DNA from: Arcobacter lacus
Lineage (GTDB): Bacteria > Campylobacterota > Campylobacteria > Campylobacterales > Arcobacteraceae
Direction of reading: 5' to 3'
Assembly (NCBI RefSeq): GCF_003063295.1
Contig: NZ_MUXF01000005.1
Span: 148,462 to 212,461, forward strand
DNA length: 64,000 nt
Below the pieces are notes generated by a model. It did not search any database and was not told the DNA's origin. It was given only the letters and a program-made list of their open reading frames with translations. The position numbers and the translations under genes were made by a program. Shown piece after piece: positions 9,311-17,045 of this stretch (positions within the stretch are counted from its first letter, which is position 1; each line of letters begins with the position of its first letter).

Positions 9311-10215
9311 TCTTTTTCTCCTGGGCCATATTTTATATTTTTTTGTTTTAGTAGTAAGTCACTTGGGCTTTCATTTATATTATTTATTAAATCTTGAGTT
9401 AGATTCAAATTATTTTCAAGGTTTTTTAATAAACTATTTAAGTTCTCAAAACTTTCAATACTCATTCCTTTTAGATTAAAAGTTCCTTTGTCAAACTCTT
9501 CTTTTATTTTTGTTGTTAGTTCTTTAAAACTATCAGCAGATGTTTTAACACTTGCAAATGATGAATTTCCTGTATTAGCAAAGTTCTTCATACTATTGAT
9601 AAGTTCATCTATTTTTTTTTCATTTTTAACTAAATATGCAGAAAATTGCTCTATGTTTTCCATGCTTTTTTCACTTTTTGATAAAAGTGAAGAAAAATTT
9701 GAGATATTTTCATCATTTAAAACTTTTTTCATTTGACCTAAAAGAATGGTTATCTCTTTTGTAATATCTTCTGTTGAATCAACAAATGTTGTCAAGGCAG
9801 ATGTTTTTGATTTTATGACTTTCATTCCATATTGATTTTCGCCTAAAAGTTTTGAGTTATTACTTCCACCTTTTAATTCAATATATTTTAATCCAGTAAT
9901 TCCAAGGTTTCCCAAAATAGCAAAATTGTCCTCTTTTATTGGAGTTCCTTTTTGTATTTGAATATCTATTTCTATCTCTTCCGAATTATATGGATTTATT
10001 TTGATATCTTTTACAGTTCCAACTTCAAATCCCATAAATTTTATAGAAGAGCCGATATTTAGTCCTGAAACTGATTCTGAAAAAAAGATTGAATAATCAT
10101 CATATTTTTTATCTTCTAGTCCATATTTTCCAAGCCAAAAAATAAATATTACTAAAAGAGTAAATAGTGAACTTACAAATAATCCTATTTTAAAAAAGTT
10201 AATTTTAGTATCCAT
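9307..10215 (-). CDS. mlaD: MlaD-like MCE-domain substrate-binding protein
   Basis: Periplasmic lipid-binding subunit of an MCE (Mla-type) ABC system, 302 residues. An N-terminal transmembrane anchor (about residues 9-27) is followed by the MCE domain (about 38-115), with the typical SVSGLNIGSSIKFMGFEVGTVKDI and LGITGLKYIELKGG blocks. The rest is a long helical, probably coiled-coil stretch (about 150-290), as in longer MCE proteins. Its gene overlaps mlaF upstream by one base and the lipoprotein gene downstream by four. Confidence 0.9.
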   Translation of the reverse strand: MDTKINFFKIGLFVSSLFTLLVIFIFWLGKYGLEDKKYDDYSIFFSESVSGLNIGSSIKFMGFEVGTVKDIKINPYNSEEIEIDIQIQKGTPIKEDNFAILGNLGITGLKYIELKGGSNNSKLLGENQYGMKVIKSKTSALTTFVDSTEDITKEITILLGQMKKVLNDENISNFSSLLSKSEKSMENIEQFSAYLVKNEKKIDELINSMKNFANTGNSSFASVKTSADSFKELTTKIKEEFDKGTFNLKGMSIESFENLNSLLKNLENNLNLTQDLINNINESPSDLLLKQKNIKYGPGEKE

Positions 10216-10952
10216 TAAGTAGCCTTTTTATTTGTTAAAAAATCTTTGATAAACTCATCTTCGCTTTTTAAAGCTTCTGTTATATTTCCATCAAAGATTT
10301 TCTCTTTTTTTATTATGATAAATCTATCAAGCAAAGTTTTTATCGTATCTAAATCGTGTGTTATTATAACCGTTGTTATATTTAAACTATTTTTTAAATA
10401 AAGCAATAGTTCATTTACACTTTTTGTACTAGCTGGATCTAATCCACTTGTCGGTTCATCTAAAAATAAGATTTTTGGTTGCATTGCTAAACTTCTTGCA
10501 AGTGCAACTCTTTTTTTCATTCCACCACTTAATTGTGAAGGATATAGTTTTGCTACACTTTTTGGAAGTCCAACTATATCAAGGTTTGTATATGCAATCT
10601 TTTCTATCAAATCTTTTGGTAGGTTTGTGTACTCTTTTAGCATCACACTTATATTTTCAATCACATTTAAAAATGAGTACAAAGCTCCAAACTGGAAAAG
10701 ATAAGAAAACTGAAGTTTTAATTCTTCCGTTTGTTTTAATGACAAAGTAGAAATATCTTTATCAAAGATTTTTATATTTCCTCTTTGAATTTGATTTAGC
10801 ATAACTATCTGTTTTACTAAAACACTTTTCCCTGAACCACTTCCACCTAATATTCCAAATATTTCACCTTCATTTACACTAAATGAAATATCATTATGCA
10901 CTACATTTTCGCCAAAAGCTGTATAAAGGTTGTTTACTTCTATGATTTTCAT
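10215..10952 (-). CDS. mlaF: MlaF-like ABC transporter ATP-binding protein
   Basis: ATPase of the Mla-type lipid transporter, 245 residues. Walker A GGSGSGKS is at residues 36-43, the Q-loop is in the YLFQFGALYSFL segment (the FQxGALF-type element of MlaF proteins), the signature SQLSGGMKKRVALAR is followed by Walker B ILFLDEPTSGLDP, and the switch histidine lies in VIITHDLDT. It lies directly between mlaE (immediately upstream) and mlaD (one-base overlap). Confidence 0.94.
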   Translation of the reverse strand: MKIIEVNNLYTAFGENVVHNDISFSVNEGEIFGILGGSGSGKSVLVKQIVMLNQIQRGNIKIFDKDISTLSLKQTEELKLQFSYLFQFGALYSFLNVIENISVMLKEYTNLPKDLIEKIAYTNLDIVGLPKSVAKLYPSQLSGGMKKRVALARSLAMQPKILFLDEPTSGLDPASTKSVNELLLYLKNSLNITTVIITHDLDTIKTLLDRFIIIKKEKIFDGNITEALKSEDEFIKDFLTNKKAT

Positions 10953-12065
10953 TTATATTCCCATTTGAGTAAAAATTATAGAGAAAACTGCATCTATCAA
11001 AATCACTACAAATATAGCATTTACAACACTCATTGTTGTAAACTTTCCTATACTTGTTGTATTGTTTTGCACTTGAAAACCTCTATAACATCCGATAATT
11101 GCAATAGCAAAACCAAAAAATAATGCTTTGAAAACTCCTAAGATAAGATGTTTTAGTGGAACTTCATTGTGAAGTCTATTTATAAACTCGATAAATGTTA
11201 CATCTAAACTAGAACTTGCTATTACCATTCCTCCAAAAACTCCTATAATATCTGCAAAAAAAACCAAAAGTGGCAAAGAGATACATAAAGCAAATATTCT
11301 TGGAAGCGTTAAAAACAAAGTTGGCTCAAAATTCATAGTTTTCATAGCATCAATTTCTTCTGTTATTTTCATAGCTCCTATTTCAGCTGTATATGAACTT
11401 GCACTTCGTCCAGCAATTACAATAGCAGTTACAAGTGGAGCAATTTCTCTAAACATTGTTATACTTATCATCTCAACGATAAATATATTTGCTCCAAACT
11501 TTTCAAGTTGAACACTTCCTTGATAAGCAATAACAACTCCAACTAAAAATGAAGTAACCGCAACAATCAAAAGTGCATCAAAAGCAGAAGTTTCGATATA
11601 TTTTAACATCGCTTTAAATCTTATTTTTGATGGATTAAAAATCGCATAAATAAAAAAATAAAAAACTTTTCCTATAAAGCCAATAAACTCTTTTGATTCT
11701 TTATAAATGTCATAGGTTTTTTTACCTAAATCTTCAAAAAATAGGTTTTTTTTCTCTTCTTCAAAAAGTTTAGTTTGATAATGTTTTTTATAAAAATCAA
11801 ATATCTTTTCATGGTTTTTATTATTTAAAATAGTGATGTTTTTTTTTTCAAAAATATTTAAAAATGAGATTAGATAAATAATCGCACTACTATCGCACTC
11901 TTTTAGGTCTGCAAAATCAATGCTGAGCTTACTGTTTTTTGAGAAATTAAGAAGTTCTATTTTTTTTATAATATTTGGAAGTGTTTGTTTATCCCAAATA
12001 TTTAATAAAGTTAGTTTATAGTTATTTTCATTTTTTTCTAACAAAAAATAGTCACAATTTTCCAT
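10953..12065 (-). CDS. mlaE: MlaE-like permease with N-terminal STAS-type domain
   Basis: Inner-membrane permease of the Mla lipid system, 370 residues. About 95 N-terminal residues resemble a STAS domain (LSIDFADLKECDSSAIIYLI-type strand-helix element), the fold of the separate MlaB subunit in E. coli. The MlaE domain follows (about residues 130-370), with VTSFLVGVVIAYQG, FIVEMISITMFREIAPLVTAIVIAGRSAS and GAMKITEEIDAMKTM, the conserved EIGxMkxxeEiDAL block. It is the first gene of the operon mlaE-mlaF-mlaD-lipoprotein. The fusion would supply the MlaB function in cis. Confidence 0.92.
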   Translation of the reverse strand: MENCDYFLLEKNENNYKLTLLNIWDKQTLPNIIKKIELLNFSKNSKLSIDFADLKECDSSAIIYLISFLNIFEKKNITILNNKNHEKIFDFYKKHYQTKLFEEEKKNLFFEDLGKKTYDIYKESKEFIGFIGKVFYFFIYAIFNPSKIRFKAMLKYIETSAFDALLIVAVTSFLVGVVIAYQGSVQLEKFGANIFIVEMISITMFREIAPLVTAIVIAGRSASSYTAEIGAMKITEEIDAMKTMNFEPTLFLTLPRIFALCISLPLLVFFADIIGVFGGMVIASSSLDVTFIEFINRLHNEVPLKHLILGVFKALFFGFAIAIIGCYRGFQVQNNTTSIGKFTTMSVVNAIFVVILIDAVFSIIFTQMGI

Positions 12066-12171
12066 AACACTACTTTCTTTTATAAAATGCTTTATGGTAT
12101 CTAAAATTTATAAAAATAATCTTTTTATAAAAAGTGAGTTTGATTATATTGAAAAAAATTTATTATTGATT

Positions 12172-12492
12172 TTATAAATCATCAATAGGCTTGAAAAACT
12201 CTTCAACAGGAACTTCTAATGCTTTTGCTATTTTATAAAGATGGATAAGATTGAATCTTTTTCCTTTAGTACAATTTTCAGCACATGCAATAAATCCAGA
12301 ACCTTTTTGTCCAATTGTTAAAGCTAAATCAAATTGATTTACACCTTTTTGTACTCTGATTCTTTTTACATTTTTTGAGATAGTTTCTAAGAATTTATCT
12401 ATCTCTTCATCACTTGCAATAGAGGGTATTTCAAAAATAGCCAAAAAAAGCTCCATTAAAAAATTTTTTAAGTTTATTATGTTACTATCCAA
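12172..12492 (-). CDS. XRE-type helix-turn-helix transcriptional regulator
   Basis: Small DNA-binding protein of 106 residues. The helix-turn-helix covers about residues 38-98: IRVQKGVNQFDLALTIGQKG, a spacer with several cysteines, then LIHLYKIAKALEVPVEEFF, the usual closing helix of XRE domains. The start is a TTG with GGAAAA upstream; an ATG at codon 13 is the alternative. Targets are unknown. It is a single gene upstream of, and on the same strand as, the Mla operon but separated from it by 106 bp. Confidence 0.75.
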   Translation of the reverse strand: MDSNIINLKNFLMELFLAIFEIPSIASDEEIDKFLETISKNVKRIRVQKGVNQFDLALTIGQKGSGFIACAENCTKGKRFNLIHLYKIAKALEVPVEEFFKPIDDL

Positions 12493-12582
12493 TTATCAAT
12501 TTTCCATAGATTTATATCTATAGGTAAGTAAGAGTATTGTTTAAAAGAAATACAAAATATTTTTTATATTGAAGGAAATAAA

Positions 12583-12639
12583 ATGAAAAAGATTTTTTTT
12601 ATAAAATATAGTTGTTTAAAACAAATTAGTAACTATTAA
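12583..12639 (+). CDS. Possible 18-residue leader peptide
   Basis: An ATG preceded by a strong GAAGGAAATAAA ribosome binding site opens an 18-codon frame (MKKIFFIKYSCLKQISNY) that ends 14 bp before the ATG of the response regulator. The ribosome binding site is better than that of the regulator itself, suggesting translational coupling or a leader peptide. Very short frames arise by chance; conservation has not been checked. Confidence 0.3.
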   Translation: MKKIFFIKYSCLKQISNY

Positions 12640-12653
12640 ATTTGAGATTTAAT

Positions 12654-13310
12654 ATGAAAATATTAGCAAACACAAAGATATTATTTTTAAGTGATGATTT
12701 ATCAGTTAGAAATAGTATAAAAGAGAAATTTGTAAAGTTATTTGAAGAAGTAAAGTTTACTTCAAGTTATGAGGAAGCGTTAAAACTTTCTTTAACAAAT
12801 AATTACGATTTAGCAATTGTAGATATTGATTTAAAAAATAGTTCTTTTTCAGAATTGTCTTCAAAATTAATAGTTATATCAAGTTCACATAGTAATGAAA
12901 AAGTATTGACAGCTATAAACTTAGAAGCATATACCTTTTTAGTAAAACCTTTAAATTTAATAGATTTAAAATTAGCTATCTTAATGTGTCTTAATCAAAT
13001 GAAAAGAGTTGATAAAATAGAGTTTGATCAAGGTATTTATTTTGATGAATATAGAGATCAATTTTTTAAAAAAGATGGAGAAATGATAGATTTTACAAAA
13101 CTAGAAAAATCATTTTTAAAACTTTTAATAGCGAGAAGAAATAAAATTACAGATTATGATATGGTAAAAGATATAGTATGGAAAGGGAAAGAGATGTCTA
13201 TTTATACTATGAGAAATATAGTAAATAAAATAAGACAGAAAACTTATTATGAGATTATCAAAAATCATTCTAGTAAAGGTTATATCTTAAATTATAAACA
13301 AGTATTATAA
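12654..13310 (+). CDS. Orphan OmpR-type response regulator
   Basis: Transcription regulator of 218 residues: a receiver domain (about 1-115) with D14-D15 in the acidic pocket, phospho-acceptor D57 (LAIVDIDL) and lysine in LVKPLNL, and a C-terminal winged helix (about 125-215) recognisable from FTKLEKSFLKLLIAR and a final SSKGYIL wing. The frame is open from a TTG at 12642, but the ATG at 12654 has GAG at a better distance. No histidine kinase gene is adjacent, so its partner is elsewhere. The next gene, luxS, has its own ribosome binding site 66 bp away. Confidence 0.8.
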   Translation: MKILANTKILFLSDDLSVRNSIKEKFVKLFEEVKFTSSYEEALKLSLTNNYDLAIVDIDLKNSSFSELSSKLIVISSSHSNEKVLTAINLEAYTFLVKPLNLIDLKLAILMCLNQMKRVDKIEFDQGIYFDEYRDQFFKKDGEMIDFTKLEKSFLKLLIARRNKITDYDMVKDIVWKGKEMSIYTMRNIVNKIRQKTYYEIIKNHSSKGYILNYKQVL

Positions 13311-13375
13311 ATATTTATTAGTACTCATTTAATAAACTTTCGATACAATCTGGCTTATTAAAAAAAGGAATTATT

Positions 13376-13891
13376 ATGCCATTATTAGATAGTTTTAGAG
13401 TTGACCATACGATTATGCCTGCACCTGCAGTTAGAGTTGCAAAAACAATGAAAACTCCAAAAGGTGACAATATTACAGTTTTCGATTTAAGATTTTGTGT
13501 ACCAAATAAATCAATGATGAGTGAAAAAGGAACTCACACTTTAGAGCACCTTTTTGCTGGATTTATTAGAGCTCATCTAAACTCTCCAACAGTTGAAATT
13601 ATAGATGTTTCACCTATGGGTTGTAGAACTGGATTTTATATGAGTTTGATTGGAACTCCAAGTGAACAAGAAGTTGCAGTTGCTTGGAAAAAAGCTATGG
13701 AAGATGTTTTAAAAGTTGAAAAACAAAGTGATATTCCAGAATTAAATTTATATCAGTGTGGAACTTGTGCTATGCACTCACTTGATGAAGCAAAAGATAT
13801 TGCAAGAGATATTTTAAAATCACAAATCGGTGTTATGTCAAATAAAGAACTTTATCTTAGTGAAGAGAAATTAAAATCTTTAGGAAACTAA
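13376..13891 (+). CDS. luxS: S-ribosylhomocysteine lyase LuxS
   Basis: Cleaves S-ribosylhomocysteine to homocysteine and DPD, the precursor of autoinducer-2, within the activated methyl cycle. The 171 residues match the family length. The metal site is intact, with H54 and H58 in HTLEH and the cysteine of the [10 protein letters not shown] segment near residue 126. The catalytic cysteine is in [12 protein letters not shown] near residue 84. AAAGGAAT precedes the ATG. The methyl-cycle partner metH lies 3 kb downstream on the other strand. The next gene starts one base after the stop. Confidence 0.97.
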   Translation: MPLLDSFRVDHTIMPAPAVRVAKTMKTPKGDNITVFDLRFCVPNKSMMSEKGTHTLEHLFAGFIRAHLNSPTVEIIDVSPMGCRTGFYMSLIGTPSEQEVAVAWKKAMEDVLKVEKQSDIPELNLYQCGTCAMHSLDEAKDIARDILKSQIGVMSNKELYLSEEKLKSLGN

Positions 13892-13892
13892 A

Positions 13893-14333
13893 ATGCAAGA
13901 AAAACTAGACCTTTTCAAAGGCTTATTTAGTGACTATACAAATATTTCGATTTTGCATATAGATAACTCTTTGGGTTTAGTTAATAGCACTTTAGAAGAG
14001 ATAAAAGAACAGAACAAAGGAAATATAAAATATATCTCTTTTGAAGACGAATCAAGTGCAAAATTATCAAGTGCAAGAGTTTATGAATATATAGTTTTGA
14101 GTGATATTTTATCTTATTGTGAAAATAAAGAAGAGATATTAAAATCTCACTATAAAGCTTTGGAAAATTCAGGAAATATCATAATCTTAGAAAAAATATC
14201 AAACGACAATAGATATGAGATTTTAGATATGTTGGAAGAGATAGGATTTCAAGCACCAAATGCGATAGAACTTTTTGATGAGGTTTTGATATTTACTGCA
14301 AAAAAAATGCACCATTGGGGTTATGGACTTTAA
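13893..14333 (+). CDS. Hypothetical protein, degenerate methyltransferase-like
   Basis: A 146-residue cytoplasmic protein that I do not recognise with certainty. The pattern of strands (ISILHIDNS, IKYISFEDE, YEYIVLSDIL, GNIIILEKI) and the final DEVLIFTAKK strand resemble the second half of a Rossmann-type SAM-dependent methyltransferase, but no glycine-rich SAM motif is visible. Its gene is one base after luxS and overlaps the next gene by 19 bp, so it is probably expressed with both. It could help the neighbouring MnmC-type enzyme or be a remnant. Confidence 0.6.
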   Translation: MQEKLDLFKGLFSDYTNISILHIDNSLGLVNSTLEEIKEQNKGNIKYISFEDESSAKLSSARVYEYIVLSDILSYCENKEEILKSHYKALENSGNIIILEKISNDNRYEILDMLEEIGFQAPNAIELFDEVLIFTAKKMHHWGYGL

Positions 14334-15085
14334 TATTGGAAAATAATCAAAATATTTTAGTAACCACTTTGGATGGTTCAAATACTCTTTTTTCTACAAA
14401 ATATAATCAACACTTTCATAACACAGAAGATGGTGCGATAAATGAAGCTTTGAGTAAACATATTATCCCAACATTTTTTTATCATCAAAATAAAAAAGAG
14501 TTAAATATTTTGGATATCTGTTTTGGAATAGGGTACAACACTTTTTCAACTATCTATTATATTTTAAAAAACAATCTTGATATAAAGATAAATATTTTTT
14601 CTCCTGAATTAGATGAAAATTTAATAAAATCTCTAAAAGATTTTCCTTTTCCTAAAGAGTTTGAAAATATAAAACATATCATAAAAGCTATTTCTACTAC
14701 AAATAAATATGAAGATGAAAAAATCAAAATAGAAGTTTTTATAGGTGATGCTAGAGCTTATATAAAAAATTTTGAAAAAAACTTTTTTGATATAGTTTTC
14801 CAAGATGCTTTCTCAAGTGATGTAAATAAAGAACTATGGACAAAAGAGTATTTTGAAGATATTTATAAAATCTGTAAAGAAGATAGTATTTTAAGCACTT
14901 ATGCCATAGCAACGCCAATAAGATTATCTTTATATGAAGCAAAATTTTATATACATGAAACAAAATCCACAAAAAGAAAAATTACACTTGCAACAAAAAG
15001 TGTGAAAAATGATATTGGAAAATATATAGATATGGAGCTAAAAAAGCAGAGAAATCAAGACGCAAAAGCTTTATATGATAAATAA
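14315..15085 (+). CDS. MnmC/MnmD-type tRNA (wobble uridine) methyltransferase
   Basis: Probable SAM-dependent methyltransferase of the MnmC N-terminal (MnmD) family, which finishes the 5-methylaminomethyl-2-thiouridine modification at tRNA position 34. It has 256 residues. The SAM motif is LDICFGIGYNTF near residue 65, and the family block VFQDAFSSDVNKELWTKEYF lies near residue 160, followed by ILSTYAIATPIRLSL. The FAD-dependent oxidoreductase half of E. coli MnmC is absent, which is common. The start is uncertain: a TTG at 14315 overlaps the previous gene, and another TTG occurs at 14336. Confidence 0.75.
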   Translation: MGLWTLILENNQNILVTTLDGSNTLFSTKYNQHFHNTEDGAINEALSKHIIPTFFYHQNKKELNILDICFGIGYNTFSTIYYILKNNLDIKINIFSPELDENLIKSLKDFPFPKEFENIKHIIKAISTTNKYEDEKIKIEVFIGDARAYIKNFEKNFFDIVFQDAFSSDVNKELWTKEYFEDIYKICKEDSILSTYAIATPIRLSLYEAKFYIHETKSTKRKITLATKSVKNDIGKYIDMELKKQRNQDAKALYDK

Positions 15086-15135
15086 AAGTTTTTTTTTATA
15101 TAATCTTCTTCGAATTTTTTTAAATGGAAACAATC

Positions 15136-15945
15136 ATGAAATTTTTACTATCTGTGCTTATTTTAATTTTTACTCCGATTATGGCTTTTTCTTATACAGA
15201 AGCAAATGTTTTTCAAAAAATAGAAAAAGATTTGGATTCAATTATTGTTAAAGATTTAACTAAAAAACAATTGATTTTTTCAAAAGATGCAAACCAGCAA
15301 GTAAGTCCAGCAAGTCTTACAAAAATTATGACAGCTATTCTTGCAATAGAAAGTAATAAAATGGATAGTGTTGTAACTATTACAGCTGATATGAAAAAAG
15401 TTGAACCAACAATTTTAGGATTTAAAGTAGGAGAAAAAATCTATTTAAGAGATTTAGTAAATGCTGCTCTTATTCGTTCAGCAAATGATGCTGCAAATGC
15501 TATTGCTATTTATTTAGGAAATGGTGATAAACAAAAATTCGTGAATATGATGAATGCAAAAGCAAAAAAACTTGGTATGACAAAAACTACTTTTCAAAAT
15601 CCATGTGGATTTGATGCAAAAAATCATAAAAGTACAGCAAGTGATTTATTGAAACTTACAGAATATGCTATTAAAAATAGTACTTTCAATGCGATTGTTA
15701 GAAAAAACTCTTATTCATTTAAAGCAATAAATACAAAAAGAACTTATACAGTATATACAAGCAACAAACTTCAACCAAAAGAAAAATATATGATAGGTGT
15801 AAAAACTGGTTATACAAACCAAGCTGGACCTTGTCTAATTGCTCGTGCAAAAGAGGGTAAAAAAGATATTTTACTTGTAATGTTAAATTCTCATAATAGA
15901 TGGGAAAATACTAAGTTAGCTTTAGACACAATTTTAAATAAATAA
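15136..15945 (+). CDS. D-alanyl-D-alanine carboxypeptidase (PBP5/DacA type)
   Basis: Periplasmic penicillin-binding protein that trims the terminal D-alanine of peptidoglycan stem peptides. From the ATG at 15136 it has 269 residues with a signal peptide ending near AFS-YT. An ATG at 15124 lacks a ribosome binding site, while 15136 has GGAAAC. The serine peptidase S11 motifs are all present: S60-x-x-K63 (SLTK), SAND near residue 118 and KTG in VKTGYTNQAG near residue 222. It lacks a C-terminal amphipathic extension as long as that of E. coli PBP5, so membrane attachment is uncertain. Confidence 0.92.
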   Translation: MKFLLSVLILIFTPIMAFSYTEANVFQKIEKDLDSIIVKDLTKKQLIFSKDANQQVSPASLTKIMTAILAIESNKMDSVVTITADMKKVEPTILGFKVGEKIYLRDLVNAALIRSANDAANAIAIYLGNGDKQKFVNMMNAKAKKLGMTKTTFQNPCGFDAKNHKSTASDLLKLTEYAIKNSTFNAIVRKNSYSFKAINTKRTYTVYTSNKLQPKEKYMIGVKTGYTNQAGPCLIARAKEGKKDILLVMLNSHNRWENTKLALDTILNK

Positions 15946-15973
15946 ATTAACAGCTTTAATTAGCAGTTAATTT
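15944..15973. terminator. Hairpin between convergent genes
   Basis: Inverted repeat AAATTAAC / GTTAATTT, with two further G-C pairs after one mismatch, straddles the 3' ends of the carboxypeptidase gene and the convergent 165-residue protein gene. There is no strong T tract, so termination activity is uncertain. Confidence 0.4.
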
Positions 15974-16453
15974 ATCTAAAATATATCTTTCTAAATCTTT
16001 TTTTGTAACTTCTTCTTTCATAGCTTTTTCAAAGATATCATCTATTTTTATAGAGTAATCTTCGTAAGAAAAAAATGGAAAATGTAACTTCCAAGATTTT
16101 TTGATTAGCTCTTTAGTCATAATATCTCTCATCTTATCCCTAAAAAAGTTAAACCCTATAAAAATTACAGCAGTTATTACCATTCCACCTAAAATAGAGA
16201 TATGTGGATCTATTTTTGCCAAAGGTTTGTGTGTTAAAAGAGAAATAGGAACTAAAATACCAAGAACAATTAGTATATATAAAAAATATGCACGAGCAAG
16301 TTTTAAACGAAAACCTAACTTCCCTGGATCAACTTGCATTCCATTGTTAAATTGTCTATTTGCAATTAACATATCTTTTAACAAGATTGGTTGTTTTGAA
16401 GTAGTATATATATATTCTAAAATTTTATTTTTAATACTCTTTTCTTTAAACAT
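15956..16453 (-). CDS. Hypothetical membrane protein with two transmembrane helices
   Basis: A 165-residue protein without a family I can name. A basic N-terminal region (about 1-45) precedes two close hydrophobic helices (about residues 50-70 and 80-102, the latter with ILGGMVITAVIFIGFNFF). A C-terminal cytoplasmic domain follows with many acidic and basic residues. AGGAAAA lies before the ATG. The gene is divergent from the DoxX gene, and a Fur-box-like sequence lies between them. Confidence 0.65.
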   Translation of the reverse strand: MFKEKSIKNKILEYIYTTSKQPILLKDMLIANRQFNNGMQVDPGKLGFRLKLARAYFLYILIVLGILVPISLLTHKPLAKIDPHISILGGMVITAVIFIGFNFFRDKMRDIMTKELIKKSWKLHFPFFSYEDYSIKIDDIFEKAMKEEVTKKDLERYILDKLTAN

Positions 16454-16468
16454 CGAATTTTCCTACTA

Positions 16469-16491
16469 ATGATAATGATAAATATTTTATC
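16469..16491. promoter_or_regulatory. Possible Fur-box-like operator
   Basis: The sequence ATGATAATGATAAATATTTT followed by ATC contains GATAAT and GATAAA hexamers and a TTATC element. The first 11 bases of the classical Fur consensus GATAATGATAA match exactly, but the second half is out of register by two bases. It lies 16 bp upstream of the 165-residue gene start and 9 bp before a TATAAT at 16501-16506 facing the DoxX gene. This is inference from an AT-rich sequence. Confidence 0.35.
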
Positions 16492-16572
16492 TTAGTTTGT
16501 TATAATATAAAGTTAAATTTATAGGTTAATTGGTTTATCTATGAATAAAATTTTAATATAAGGATAAAAATT

Positions 16573-17013
16573 ATGAGATGTTGTGAAAATAAACTAGAAT
16601 CTATTTTAAATGAAGATATTGGTAAATTGATTTTAAGAGTTTCTATTGCTGTTTTAATGCTTTTTCATGGGTTTTCAAAATTACAAAATGGAATTGATGG
16701 AATAAAATTTTTAGTTACAAGTGCAGGTTTACCTGAATTTTTTGCTTATGGTGTATTTTTAGGTGAGGTTGTTTTCCCTATTTTAATTATTCTTGGATTA
16801 TTCACTAGAATTTCATCATTCTTTTTTGCATTTACAATGGTTTTTGCTATTTTCTTAGCTCATAGCGCTGATATATTTACTTTAGGAAAAACTGGTGGTC
16901 CAGTTATTGAATTACCACTTATTTATCTTTTAGTTTCAATTGCTATCATGTTTTTAGGTGCTGGTAAATATAGCCTTGATGCAAAGTGTAAAGCAAAGGC
17001 TTGCTCAATATAA
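16573..17013 (+). CDS. DoxX-family membrane protein
   Basis: Integral membrane protein of 146 residues with four predicted helices. The DoxX signature is clear: LILRVSIAVLMLFHGFSKL at the first helix, AYGVFLGEVVFPILIILGLFTR at the second, and a final GAGKYSLD motif. Family members are linked to thiol/redox stress or quinone-related functions in other bacteria, without one agreed activity. A cysteine pair near the N-terminus (RCCE) and CKAKAC at the C-terminus are noticeable. A TATAAT box lies 66 bp upstream and AAGGATAA precedes the ATG. Confidence 0.88.
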   Translation: MRCCENKLESILNEDIGKLILRVSIAVLMLFHGFSKLQNGIDGIKFLVTSAGLPEFFAYGVFLGEVVFPILIILGLFTRISSFFFAFTMVFAIFLAHSADIFTLGKTGGPVIELPLIYLLVSIAIMFLGAGKYSLDAKCKAKACSI

Positions 17014-17017
17014 GTTA

Positions 17018-17045
17018 AATGTATAAGAGTTAACTCTTATACATT
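17018..17045. terminator. Perfect palindrome between convergent DoxX and metH genes
   Basis: A 28-base perfect inverted repeat (half-site AATGTATAAGAGTT followed directly by its reverse complement) starts 5 bp after the DoxX stop and includes the metH stop codon. It probably forms a hairpin that terminates or protects transcripts from both sides. There is no long T tract on either side. Confidence 0.6.
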
